Source: Gillisia mitskevichiae
GTDB taxonomy: Bacteria > Bacteroidota > Bacteroidia > Flavobacteriales > Flavobacteriaceae
Reading direction: 5' to 3'
DNA length: 64,000 nucleotides
Assembly: GCF_003634585.1 (NCBI RefSeq)
Contig: NZ_RBLG01000001.1
Location: 62,001 to 126,000, forward strand
Part shown: positions 51,609 to 60,343 of the stretch, piece after piece
Layout: each line of letters begins with the position of its first letter
Position numbering within the stretch: the stretch's first letter is position 1
The notes under the pieces: model-generated
Databases searched by the model: none
Told to the model about the DNA's origin: nothing
What the model saw: only the letters and a program-made list of their open reading frames with translations
Made by a program: the position numbers and the translations under genes

Positions 51609-53012
51609 TTGAACACAAAATATCGCGATTTAATAGAGCAAACTTTTTATTTTCCTCAGGAAGAATTTAAATTAGAAGATAATGAGCTGCAATTTCATGG
51701 TATAGATCTTATGAAATTAGTAGAGCAATATGGTGCACCACTTAAGTTCACCTATCTTCCAAAGATTTCAGAGAATATAAATCGAGCAAAAGAATGGTTT
51801 AAGAACGCAATCAAGGAACATGATTATAAAGGAAAATATAATTACTGTTACTGTACTAAAAGCTCTCATTTCGAACACGTTTTAAACGAAGCTTTAAACA
51901 ATGATATTCATATTGAAACCTCATCTGCGTTCGATATTAATATCGTTCAGAAATTAAAAACATCAGGAAAACTTCATAAAGATGCATATGTAATATGTAA
52001 TGGTTTTAAAAGAGACCAATACATCACTAATATTGCAGATCTTTTAAATGGAGGACATAAAAATTGTATCCCAGTTATAGATAACTACGAGGAGATCGAT
52101 CTTCTTTCAGAAAAAATAAACGATCCTTATAAAATTGGTATAAGAATAGCTTCTGAAGAAGAGCCAAAATTTGAGTTCTATACTTCCAGATTAGGAATTG
52201 GATATAAAAATATTGTTCCTTTTTTCAATAAAAAGGTAAAAGACAATCCACAGGTAGAGCTAAAAATGCTTCACTTTTTCATTAACACCGGTATTCGCGA
52301 TACAGCCTATTACTGGAATGAGTTGAATAAATGTTTAAAGGTATACATAGATCTTAAAAAGGTATGTCCAAGTTTGGATAGTTTGAATATCGGCGGTGGA
52401 TTTCCAATAAAAAATTCTCTAGCTTTTGAATATGATTACCAGTATATGGTGTCTGAGATCATAAATCAGATTAAACTTACTTGTGAAGAATATGAGGTAG
52501 AAGTACCTAATATTTTTACCGAATTTGGATCTTTCACAGTTGGAGAGAGTGGAGGAGCTATTTATGAGATCCTTTATCAAAAACAACAAAACGATCGTGA
52601 AAAGTGGAACATGATAAATTCATCTTTCATAACTACGCTTCCAGACACTTGGGCTATAAGCAAGAAATTTGTAATGTTGCCAATAAATAGGTGGAACGAT
52701 GAATATGAGCGTATTTTACTAGGAGGACTTACATGTGATAGTGACGATTATTACAACTCTGAACAAAATACTAACGCGATTTATCTTCCGAAGTATAAAA
52801 AGGAGAAACCACTTTATATTGGTTTCTTTAATACAGGTGCTTACCAAGAAAGTATTGGTGGATTTGGCGGATTACAACACTGTTTGATCCCACAACCAAA
52901 ACACATACTTATAGATAAGGAAGAAGATGGCACTTTAACAACTAAAGTATTTAGTGAGCAACAGAACGCCGAAGACCTATTACACATCTTAGGTTACGAT
53001 AGAAACAAATAG
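51609..53012 (+). CDS. speA: arginine decarboxylase (biosynthetic, PLP fold III)
   Basis: 467 residues with the alanine-racemase-like fold: PLP Lys in 'YNYCYCTKSSHFEHVL', 'IETSSAFDINIVQKL', 'FFINTGIRDT', 'LNIGGGFPIKNSLAF', and C-terminal active-site segment 'FNTGAYQESIGGFGGLQHCLIP'. Starts with TTG at 51609. Much shorter than E. coli SpeA (about 660 aa) but typical of the Bacteroidota form. Makes agmatine from arginine; the next gene converts agmatine to putrescine. Confidence 0.88.
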   Translation: MNTKYRDLIEQTFYFPQEEFKLEDNELQFHGIDLMKLVEQYGAPLKFTYLPKISENINRAKEWFKNAIKEHDYKGKYNYCYCTKSSHFEHVLNEALNNDIHIETSSAFDINIVQKLKTSGKLHKDAYVICNGFKRDQYITNIADLLNGGHKNCIPVIDNYEEIDLLSEKINDPYKIGIRIASEEEPKFEFYTSRLGIGYKNIVPFFNKKVKDNPQVELKMLHFFINTGIRDTAYYWNELNKCLKVYIDLKKVCPSLDSLNIGGGFPIKNSLAFEYDYQYMVSEIINQIKLTCEEYEVEVPNIFTEFGSFTVGESGGAIYEILYQKQQNDREKWNMINSSFITTLPDTWAISKKFVMLPINRWNDEYERILLGGLTCDSDDYYNSEQNTNAIYLPKYKKEKPLYIGFFNTGAYQESIGGFGGLQHCLIPQPKHILIDKEEDGTLTTKVFSEQQNAEDLLHILGYDRNK

Positions 53013-53073
53013 ATTTAAAAAAATTTATAACTTTAACCATTACAAGTCAACTTAAAACTTTTAAAATCAAGCA

Positions 53074-53952
53074 ATGAGCAAAAAGAATTACGCCGGGATA
53101 CCAGAAAAATATGCACGCCTAGAGGATGCACAAGTGGTATTAATCCCTGTTCCTTATGATGGAACAAGCTCCTGGCAAAAAGGCGCAGATAAAGGACCAG
53201 ATGCTTTTTTGGAAGCTTCAGAAAATATGGAACTTTTCGACATTGAAACCCGTTCAGAAGTTTACAGAAAAGGTATTTACTTGGCTCCGCCGGTAACTGA
53301 GAATTCTTCACCAGAAAAAATGGTAGAAGCTGTTCAAAAAACAACTAAAAATTACATAAATCAAGAAAAATTTGTAACAATTTTTGGTGGTGAACATTCT
53401 GTAAGTATTGGAACAATTAGAGCGTTTAATGAAGCTTTTCCGGATCTTACGGTAGTGCAACTAGATGCTCATGCAGATCTAAGGCCAGAATATGAAGGTT
53501 CTAAATGCAATCATGCTTGTGCGCTTCACGAAGCGAGTAAAACGACCAATCTTGTACAGGTAGGAATTCGATCTATGGATGTTTCTGAACTAGATCATAT
53601 GGATGAAAACCAAGTGTATTTTGGTGATGATCTTTATGAAAACTGGACAGAGGATGCTATTGGACAAATGACGCCAAATGTATTTATCACGATAGATCTT
53701 GATGCTTTTGATCCATCTATTATGCCATCTACAGGAACCCCAGAACCAGGAGGATTACTTTGGTATGAAACTCTAGATTTCCTGAAAATGATCTTTAAAA
53801 AGAAAAATGTGGTAGGATTTGATATTGTAGAGCTTTGTCCTAACGATGTGGATAAATCTTCAGATTTTCTTGCTGCAAAATTATATTATAAAATGTTGAG
53901 CTATAAGTTCAAATATTTAAATCATAACCCAGACGAAGACGACGATGAGTAA
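53074..53952 (+). CDS. speB: agmatinase/ureohydrolase
   Basis: 292 residues of the arginase superfamily with all metal motifs: 'FGGEHSVSIG', 'VQLDAHADLRPEY', 'ITIDLDAFDPSIMPSTGTPEPGG'. Catalyses agmatine to putrescine and urea. Its last eight bases overlap the start of the deoxyhypusine-synthase homologue, so the two are translationally coupled. Confidence 0.93.
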   Translation: MSKKNYAGIPEKYARLEDAQVVLIPVPYDGTSSWQKGADKGPDAFLEASENMELFDIETRSEVYRKGIYLAPPVTENSSPEKMVEAVQKTTKNYINQEKFVTIFGGEHSVSIGTIRAFNEAFPDLTVVQLDAHADLRPEYEGSKCNHACALHEASKTTNLVQVGIRSMDVSELDHMDENQVYFGDDLYENWTEDAIGQMTPNVFITIDLDAFDPSIMPSTGTPEPGGLLWYETLDFLKMIFKKKNVVGFDIVELCPNDVDKSSDFLAAKLYYKMLSYKFKYLNHNPDEDDDE

Positions 53953-54916
53953 AGGAGCGATTTCAGAATTTATTAAAAAGTACTATTTACACTTTAATGC
54001 CGCTGCTCTTGTAGATGCCGCTGAAGCATACGAAAAGCAATTAGCTGGTGGTTCTAAAATGTTGGTTTCTCTTGCTGGTGCAATGAGTACTGCCGAAATA
54101 GGAAAAATATTTGCAGAGATGATCCGTCAGGATAAATTGCAAATTGTTTCTTGTACAGGTGCCAATTTAGAGGAAGATGTAATGAATCTTGTTGCGCATT
54201 CTCATTATAAAAGAGTGCCTAACTATAGAGATCTTACACCTCAAGATGAGTGGGATCTTTTAGAAAAAGGTTTGAATAGAGTTACAGATACTTGTATTCC
54301 AGAAGAGGAAGCATTTAGAAGAATTCAGGAGCATATCGTGAAGATCTGGAAAGATGCTGAAGCTGCCGGAGAGCGTTATTTTCCGCATGAATACATGTAT
54401 AAACTATTACTTTCTGGAGTATTAGAAGAATACTACGAAATAGATATTAAGGATTCTTGGATGTTTGCTGCTGCAAAAGCAAATCTTCCAATGGTTGTTC
54501 CGGGTTGGGAAGATAGTACCATGGGAAATATTTTTGCTTCTTACGTTTTAAAAGGCGAGCTAAAAGCAAGTACGATGAAATCTGGGATCGAGTATATGAC
54601 CTTTCTAGCTGATTGGTATACAGAAAATTCTAAAGAAGGAATTGGTTTCTTCCAGATTGGTGGAGGTATTGCGGGAGATTTCCCAATATGCGTGGTGCCA
54701 ATGTTATATCAAGACATGGAGCGTACAGACACTCCTTTTTGGAATTATTTCTGCCAGATCTCTGATTCTACAACCAGTTACGGATCTTATTCTGGAGCGG
54801 TTCCTAATGAGAAGATAACTTGGGGAAAATTAGATATTAATACTCCAAAATTCATTATAGAAAGTGATGCTACCATTGTAGCTCCATTGATTTTTGCATA
54901 TTTACTAGATATGTAA
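53945..54916 (+). CDS. deoxyhypusine-synthase homologue (possible homospermidine synthase)
   Basis: 323 residues of the DHS fold: 'SLAGAMSTAEIGKIFAEMIRQDKLQIVSCTGANLEEDV', 'GVLEEYYEIDIKDSWMFAAAKANLPMVVPGWEDSTMGNIF', and the catalytic Lys in 'ITWGKLDI' (Lys295), which matches the active-site Lys of eukaryotic DHS (the Trp-Gly-Lys motif). Bacteria lack eIF5A, so the substrate is something else. Homospermidine is a major polyamine in many Flavobacteriaceae, and the gene follows speA and speB; use of spermidine/putrescine to form homospermidine is a reasonable inference. Confidence 0.88.
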   Translation: MSKGAISEFIKKYYLHFNAAALVDAAEAYEKQLAGGSKMLVSLAGAMSTAEIGKIFAEMIRQDKLQIVSCTGANLEEDVMNLVAHSHYKRVPNYRDLTPQDEWDLLEKGLNRVTDTCIPEEEAFRRIQEHIVKIWKDAEAAGERYFPHEYMYKLLLSGVLEEYYEIDIKDSWMFAAAKANLPMVVPGWEDSTMGNIFASYVLKGELKASTMKSGIEYMTFLADWYTENSKEGIGFFQIGGGIAGDFPICVVPMLYQDMERTDTPFWNYFCQISDSTTSYGSYSGAVPNEKITWGKLDINTPKFIIESDATIVAPLIFAYLLDM

Positions 54917-54939
54917 TCGAGTTTTAAGAAACATTTAAG

Positions 54940-55035
54940 CTGCTTATTAGAAGTTGCGTCACTCGGAATCTTATTTTTGAAGAACTAATGGTTTTTCATC
55001 ATTTCCGAAGACCCTCTTTTAATAAGCAGTTTTTT
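54940..55035 (+). ncRNA. three-helix structured element ending in a T run after the polyamine operon
   Basis: Three nested helices: CTGCTTATTAGAAG (54940-54953) with CTTTTAATAAGCAG (55016-55029), all 14 positions paired with one G-U; TCGGAA (54963-54968) with TTCCGA (55003-55008); and TGAAGAAC (54978-54985) with GTTTTTCA (54991-54998), eight pairs with one G-U and a five-base loop. Six T follow the outer helix. Could be an oversized terminator of the polyamine operon, a 3'-UTR element or a small RNA. Confidence 0.5.
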
Positions 55036-55063
55036 ATTGAGCATATTTTTATCAGATTATTAA

Positions 55064-55687
55064 ATGAATACTTGGATTATATACAGCATTGGATTTCTGG
55101 CACAAATGCTCTTCTCTACCCGATTAATTACACAATGGCTACTTTCTGAAAAGGCTAAAAAAGTAAAAACTCCCACTCTTTATTGGAAACTGAGTTTGCT
55201 GGCCGCCATCCTCCTATTTATATATGGATATCTTAGGGACGATTTACCAATTATGATTGGCCAAATATTGATCTACGGTGTTTATTTTAGGAACTTAAAG
55301 CTCCAAGAGGAATGGAAAAGTTCCAGATTGATCTTTAAGATAACGGTATTTCTCGCTCCTGTTCTTATTGCTGGTTATTTGCTTTTATATAGTGAAAAAC
55401 AATGGAGTGATTTTCTGCAGAATGAAAACATAGCTCTTTGGCTAATTCTCTTGGGAATTATTGGACAATTGGTGTATACCTGCCGATTTATTTACCAGTG
55501 GATCTATTCTGAAAAACACAATAAATCCAGCTTACCTAAAGGTTTTTGGATCTTGAGCCTTACTGGCTCTGCACTTATTTTTACCTATGCTATTTTCAGA
55601 AAAGATCCCGTACTATTAGCAGCTCACTTCTTTGGAGCCATTGTTTATATTAGAAATTTATTCTTGATTAAAAAGAACAACAATTAA
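55064..55687 (+). CDS. duplicated LAB_N-domain membrane protein
   Basis: 207 residues made of two similar halves (residues about 4-80 and 120-200), each with 'GFLAQMLFSTRLITQWLLSEK' / 'GIIGQLVYTCRFIYQWIYSEK' and 'WILSLTGSALIFTYAIFRKDPVLLAAHFFGAIVYIRNL'-like helices. This is the N-terminal domain of lipid-A-disaccharide synthase, here without the transferase. Probably a membrane scaffold in lipid or glycolipid handling. Tail-to-tail four-base overlap with the next gene. Confidence 0.87.
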   Translation: MNTWIIYSIGFLAQMLFSTRLITQWLLSEKAKKVKTPTLYWKLSLLAAILLFIYGYLRDDLPIMIGQILIYGVYFRNLKLQEEWKSSRLIFKITVFLAPVLIAGYLLLYSEKQWSDFLQNENIALWLILLGIIGQLVYTCRFIYQWIYSEKHNKSSLPKGFWILSLTGSALIFTYAIFRKDPVLLAAHFFGAIVYIRNLFLIKKNNN

Positions 55688-57063
55688 ATCTTTTCTAATT
55701 TTTTTCTACTGAAAAGTTCCCAACCAAATACTGAAAATACTATCAGATATTCTAGAGCTACTAGCCACAGGTTTTCTTGGAATCCGTGTGCAGTGTACGC
55801 ACTATAACTTAAGATCACCAGAAAGCTCCAAACATATATATATTTATAGTTTGTGAAAATAGAAAGCATTAAAGAAATTGCCAAATACCATGGATGTACC
55901 GTTGTAGAAAAAAATAAATAAGCTGTAAAGCCAAAAAGCATCGCTGTTATCAACTTTTCAAGGGAATTGTTTTTTCTAAAGAGCGACAAACCGGCCAACA
56001 TCGTGATTGTGACCAATGGGAGCACTTTTCCAGCCGTTTCTATAATATTATAACCCTTAACTTGAAATCCTACCCAACGTACGACATAGTAGAAGCTAGC
56101 ATTAAATTCGAATTTTTGAAACCAGAGGCCAATCGTAGCCATAAAATTTTCTATAAATGCTCCAGACAGAATTGGCAAAAAACCTAATGCAACCGTAATT
56201 CCAACAATTAAATAGAATCCTACCAACTTAGCTAAACCAAGTTTCGCATCATTCGGTTTGTTTTGAATATTCTTTCTTTCATAAATAAAATAACCAAAGA
56301 ATAATGGCAAGAACATGAGTGGCACTAACTTCAGTAAAACCGAACAAGCAAAAATGATCGCACTTCCTATCCACTTTTTTTGCTGAAGTAAATACAAACT
56401 CCAAACCAAGAAGAAAACCATTACCCCTTCAAAATGAAGATTTCCTGTGAGTTCTATAATAATAAATGGATTAAGCAGATAAAGAAATATTCTGGATTCT
56501 GGCAATTTGAGCTCCATCAGCAATTTTCTTCCGAAGTATAAAACACCAATATCTGCCGCAATAATCAACATTCGTAAAACTATTACAGAACCTACTATAC
56601 TTTTCCCAGCCACAGCACCTGCTAATGAAAACAACAACTGATTTAAAGGTGGATAATTAGTATAATGACTTGCATTAAGCGCTCCCATTCCATTAAACAA
56701 TTCTTTGGCTTGAGCGATTGGAGCCGTCCCCAATTCGATTAAATTCTCCGGCAAATATAAATAAGGATTAAATCCTGCTGCGATCATTCTTCCATCCCAA
56801 ATAAATCTATAGAAGTCTTGAGATAAATTGGGCATCGCCCCGATAAAGAGAGCTCTAAATAGCAAGGCAATACCAGCAAGAAACCAAAAATTTACTTTTT
56901 CAATTTTATAAAGCTTCCAACTTAAAAAGAATGCGCCAGAGTAAAGGCCAATGAGTTTTATAAAATCAGAGCGTTCCAAGTCGTATGCAAAAGAAAAGTA
57001 AAATACCGCAGTAGTTGCAATAAGCAACAGTGACATTTTATGCAGTTGGAAAAATTTCTTCAT
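55684..57063 (-). CDS. GT-C-type membrane glycosyltransferase (mannosyltransferase-like)
   Basis: 459 residues, about eleven membrane helices, with the GT-C loop 'GAMPNLSQDFYRFIWDGRMIAAGFNPYLYLPE' carrying the Asp and 'NASHYTNYPPLNQL', then many later helices and a C-terminal aromatic region. Resembles bacterial mannosyl/arabinosyltransferase-like proteins that use a polyprenyl-phosphate sugar. The acceptor is unknown. Followed on this strand by a region of repeat stems. Confidence 0.82.
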   Translation of the reverse strand: MKKFFQLHKMSLLLIATTAVFYFSFAYDLERSDFIKLIGLYSGAFFLSWKLYKIEKVNFWFLAGIALLFRALFIGAMPNLSQDFYRFIWDGRMIAAGFNPYLYLPENLIELGTAPIAQAKELFNGMGALNASHYTNYPPLNQLLFSLAGAVAGKSIVGSVIVLRMLIIAADIGVLYFGRKLLMELKLPESRIFLYLLNPFIIIELTGNLHFEGVMVFFLVWSLYLLQQKKWIGSAIIFACSVLLKLVPLMFLPLFFGYFIYERKNIQNKPNDAKLGLAKLVGFYLIVGITVALGFLPILSGAFIENFMATIGLWFQKFEFNASFYYVVRWVGFQVKGYNIIETAGKVLPLVTITMLAGLSLFRKNNSLEKLITAMLFGFTAYLFFSTTVHPWYLAISLMLSIFTNYKYIYVWSFLVILSYSAYTAHGFQENLWLVALEYLIVFSVFGWELFSRKKLEKI

Positions 57064-57118
57064 TCAGGAAATATAATTCTTTAAAGAAACGGAAAATTTA
57101 GATTCTGAAATAATAGAT

Positions 57119-57278
57119 GCTTCGACATCCCGATAGCTATCGGGACAGCATGACATTCTGGTTATAAAAATTATAAATAATGCTGTCAGTCTGAGCTTGT
57201 CGAAGACTGCTATTTAAGTTTTAAACCAAACTGTCGAAACATCTCGATCCCGATAGCTATCGGGACGCTGGATGTGAC
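57119..57278. repeat. dispersed repeat stems (CCCGATAGCTATCGGG type)
   Basis: 'GCTTCGACATCCCGATAGC' with its inverse 'GCTATCGGGACAGCATGAC', 'GTCAGTCTGAGCTTGTCG', and a second 'CCCGATAGCTATCGGGACG' at 57249. The gap between the two minus-strand genes is made mostly of these units. Confidence 0.85.
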
Positions 57279-57320
57279 TACCCCCTTTAAAGTTAGAAAT
57301 TAATAAAAGTCGCAATGCGA

Positions 57321-59090
57321 CTAGTCTACGATGTTCATTTTCTTCAGCAAAAAGGAAGCATTCATATTCTGGCAAACTCCCTCTTTGAACTTATAGTCGA
57401 AAAACAACTCATCATTAACGATCTCTGCATCAAAATAGTGATTTTCTACTTGGTTCAATTCATCTGAAACTTCACATAAACTTAGATCATGAGTAGCAAT
57501 AATACCAGTAGACTTGGATTTCACCAATTTCTGAATAAATTTTCTAGAGCCTATCGCCTTATCTGTGCTGTTTGTTCCTTTCAAGATCTCATCTAATATG
57601 ATAAAATATTTATCTTCCTGAATTTCATTTACGATATACTGTAAGCGCTTTAATTCAGAAAAGAAATAAGACTCATCATCGCTCAGTGAATCTGTGGTTC
57701 TCATACTTGTTATAAGTTTGATTGGCGTGTACTCACTTTCTTCTGCACAAACAGGAAGTCCAATATTAGCCATAACAATGTGAAGCGAAACGGTTCTTAG
57801 AAACGTACTTTTCCCTGCCATATTCGCCCCAGTAATGATCATGAAATGTTCATTTTCTATAAGCAGATCATTGTCTACTCTCTTTTCAGGATTCAACAAT
57901 GGATGACCTAATTTTGTGGCTTTTATAATAGACTTGTCCTTATGGATCTCTGGGAAACTATAATGTGCATGATTAAATGCGAAATTTCCAAGACTGTTGT
58001 AAGCGTCTATAAATTCTATCACCTCAAACCATGTTTTTACATTTTCATGATTCGAAATTATCCATTTTTCAAGTCGAAGTGTTTGTCTAAGATCCCATAA
58101 GAGAAATCCATTTCCAACAGCAATGAAAATGGCGTTATTTCGCTGATCTAAAGCATCGATGGCTTTGGAAAACGATTTCAATAATTTAGACGCTTTTGTC
58201 GCTTCCGCTTTTACAGCTAATTGTTGCTTTTTTAAGATCTCCGATTTAAAACTAATAGACTCGATCATTCCTAACAACTGATAATATTGATGAAATGTAT
58301 CTTGTACTTTCCTAACATTATTTGCCATCACATTTATCTTCTTCACATAAACCCCCGTAATTCCCCAGCCTACTAAAAACCAGGCAAAGACTAACCATCC
58401 GTTTACCATTTGGGTATAATACCCAGCTATAAGTAATATAGAAATTGCAGTAAAGACCCAGCTTAGATAAAACATAAATTTAGGAACAAATGTTTTGTAA
58501 CTGGCTAACCAAGCAAGCACATTGGAAGAGTTAGTTTCAGTTTTAACCAACTTGGCAACTGCAGAAAACTCCTGTCTCCATGTTGCTTTATCGGCCAATT
58601 CCTTTATAGCTTCTTGCTTTTCATCTATATTATCTATAGAATTTTCGGTAAGAATACTGGCTAACTTTTTCTTTCCGTCTTTTAAGGAAGTTCTGTTTAA
58701 ATATTGGAAGAAAGATCCTTTTCCAAAAAGATCTATATCTTGGCTAAAAGGATGATCATGATCTTCGAATTCTTTTCCGGTTGCTAAATGAGAAAAATTC
58801 CTGTTTAGAACTTCCAGCTCCGTTTCATTGAGTTTTACAAGTTCATCTATTTTATTGCGTTTGTACTTAAGATCTGAATGGCGCGAAACCAAAAATAAAA
58901 AGATCCCAAATCCCACCACTCCAATTAAGGCAGCGATCTTCCAGTCTGGATAAAAGTAATAGATACCAAAAGCAGTTCCCAGAAAAAGAATTAGACGCAA
59001 CATGCTAGACAAGTTAATTTGCCTGTTTGCGTCTAATAAATGCTTTTGTTGGGTTGCCTTTTCTTGAGTATAAAAATCGAATGCTGTCAT
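57321..59090 (-). CDS. MutS-like ATPase (short MutS family)
   Basis: 589 residues. N-terminal two membrane helices (about 30-64) and two more near 208-250, a helical lever region, and the C-terminal MutS ATPase with Walker A 'ITGANMAGKSTFLRTV', 'TSMRTTDSLSDDESYFFSELKRL', Walker B 'YFIILDEILKGTNS' and 'GIIATHDLSL'. No DNA mismatch-recognition domain. The membrane helices set it apart from canonical MutS; function unknown. Lies between repeat DNA and an MmcQ-family gene. Confidence 0.9.
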   Translation of the reverse strand: MTAFDFYTQEKATQQKHLLDANRQINLSSMLRLILFLGTAFGIYYFYPDWKIAALIGVVGFGIFLFLVSRHSDLKYKRNKIDELVKLNETELEVLNRNFSHLATGKEFEDHDHPFSQDIDLFGKGSFFQYLNRTSLKDGKKKLASILTENSIDNIDEKQEAIKELADKATWRQEFSAVAKLVKTETNSSNVLAWLASYKTFVPKFMFYLSWVFTAISILLIAGYYTQMVNGWLVFAWFLVGWGITGVYVKKINVMANNVRKVQDTFHQYYQLLGMIESISFKSEILKKQQLAVKAEATKASKLLKSFSKAIDALDQRNNAIFIAVGNGFLLWDLRQTLRLEKWIISNHENVKTWFEVIEFIDAYNSLGNFAFNHAHYSFPEIHKDKSIIKATKLGHPLLNPEKRVDNDLLIENEHFMIITGANMAGKSTFLRTVSLHIVMANIGLPVCAEESEYTPIKLITSMRTTDSLSDDESYFFSELKRLQYIVNEIQEDKYFIILDEILKGTNSTDKAIGSRKFIQKLVKSKSTGIIATHDLSLCEVSDELNQVENHYFDAEIVNDELFFDYKFKEGVCQNMNASFLLKKMNIVD

Positions 59091-59106
59091 GAACTTATAG
59101 CTATAA

Positions 59107-59466
59107 TTATAGTAGATCCAGCTCCTGTTTTAGTTTCTTAGTTAAACCTTCACGTATCAAATTATAGGAGTGATCTACGAGCTCGAAGATAAGTGTTTTT
59201 TGAAGACTGCCGTCTAATACCAAGGTATTCCAGTGTGCTTTATTCATATGATATCCAGGAAGAATGTTTTCTGGATGCTCTTCCCGCAAACTAATTGCTC
59301 TTTCAGGATCGCATTTTAAATTTACTCTTAATGGTACCTCATCCAAAGAAGCAATGGTAAATATCTTTCCCATCAACTTAAGAACAAGATTATCAGGTCC
59401 AAAAGGCAAACCCTCGGTCACCCCTTTCTTGGAAAGACAATAATCTCTATAAGTTTCTATGTCCAT
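59107..59466 (-). CDS. MmcQ/YjbR-family protein
   Basis: 119 residues: 'MDIETYRDYCLSKKGVTEGLPFGPDNLVLKLMGKIFTI', 'VNLKCDPERAISLREE' and 'GYHMNKAHWNTLVLDGSL', the CyaY-like double-wing fold of MmcQ/YjbR proteins, often called DNA-binding. Sixteen bases upstream of the MutS-like gene. Confidence 0.92.
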   Translation of the reverse strand: MDIETYRDYCLSKKGVTEGLPFGPDNLVLKLMGKIFTIASLDEVPLRVNLKCDPERAISLREEHPENILPGYHMNKAHWNTLVLDGSLQKTLIFELVDHSYNLIREGLTKKLKQELDLL

Positions 59467-59509
59467 AATTTCTAAGATTATTTTGCTCTTTTAGCCTTGC
59501 AGAAATACT

Positions 59510-59671
59510 GAGATTTCTCGACTCCGCTCGAAATGACATTGTTATTTGTAACCTCCTATTATAGATTGTCATCCCGACGGTAGGAGGGATCTATATTTTA
59601 TAAATTGCCAATAAATCACTTCCCTAGAAGCAAACTTCGACTTCCCGATAGCTATCGGAACAGATTGATAA
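59510..59671. repeat. dispersed repeat stems between MmcQ- and DUF4230-type genes
   Basis: 'GAGATTTCTCGACTCCGCTC' / 'GAAATGACATT', 'TGTCATCCCGACGG' / 'TAGGAGGGATCT' and 'CTTCCCGATAGCTATCGGAA'. These are the same families as elsewhere in the window. Confidence 0.8.
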
Positions 59672-59673
59672 AA

Positions 59674-60288
59674 CTATTTCGAGATCTTCGCGGGCACTTC
59701 TGAAGCTACTTCTAAAGCTGAATAATCTAATTTCCACCCGATGGTTTCTACGATCTTTTCCATTAGAAGAATAGTCCCTAAAGCCTCTTTTTCTGCTTTT
59801 TCAAGCAAGCCGCTTTGAGGGATCTTGTCTACAATATGTTTTTTTGAATCTCTACTAATATCGGTTAGATCTGAGGTAGTAAAAGGATTTGCCCAACCTT
59901 CACGCTTGTCGTAATATTTAAAATCGGTCTCTACCGTTAGCAACTCGGGTTTAGGGAAATTGGTGAGAATGATCTTCTTATTTTCTATATCACTATCCAT
60001 TCGGATTTTACTTAAATCAAAACCCACATGAGCTTTCGCTGTAATAAGAATGATCGCTTTTTTCTTCCCTAAAAGCAAGCTCACGTACTTGTCTTTTAGA
60101 TTTTCATAATGATAGATCTCAGAAAAATCTCCTTCAACAGAAATAAACTTGCAGACACTCTTGATCTTATCCATCAAAATAATAGATTGCTCATCTGACC
60201 TCGATCTATTTTTCTGGCTATTTAGCTTTGAAAATAGAAAATAGGCCAAAATGGCTCCAGCGGCAAGTCCTATAAAAAGATACTCCAT
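59674..60288 (-). CDS. DUF4230 membrane-anchored protein
   Basis: 204 residues, one N-terminal membrane helix (about 3-19), then a DUF4230 domain: 'KFISVEGDFSEIYHYENLKDKYVSLLLGKKKAIILITAKAHVGFDLSKI', 'TNFPKPELLTVETDFKYYDKREGWANPFTTSD'. Function unknown. Downstream of leuS with a 55-base gap, so possibly co-transcribed. Confidence 0.87.
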   Translation of the reverse strand: MEYLFIGLAAGAILAYFLFSKLNSQKNRSRSDEQSIILMDKIKSVCKFISVEGDFSEIYHYENLKDKYVSLLLGKKKAIILITAKAHVGFDLSKIRMDSDIENKKIILTNFPKPELLTVETDFKYYDKREGWANPFTTSDLTDISRDSKKHIVDKIPQSGLLEKAEKEALGTILLMEKIVETIGWKLDYSALEVASEVPAKISK

Positions 60289-60343
60289 ATTTCAAATATA
60301 ACTAAAAGCCATTTATAATTTAAAGCTTACAGAAAACTACAAT

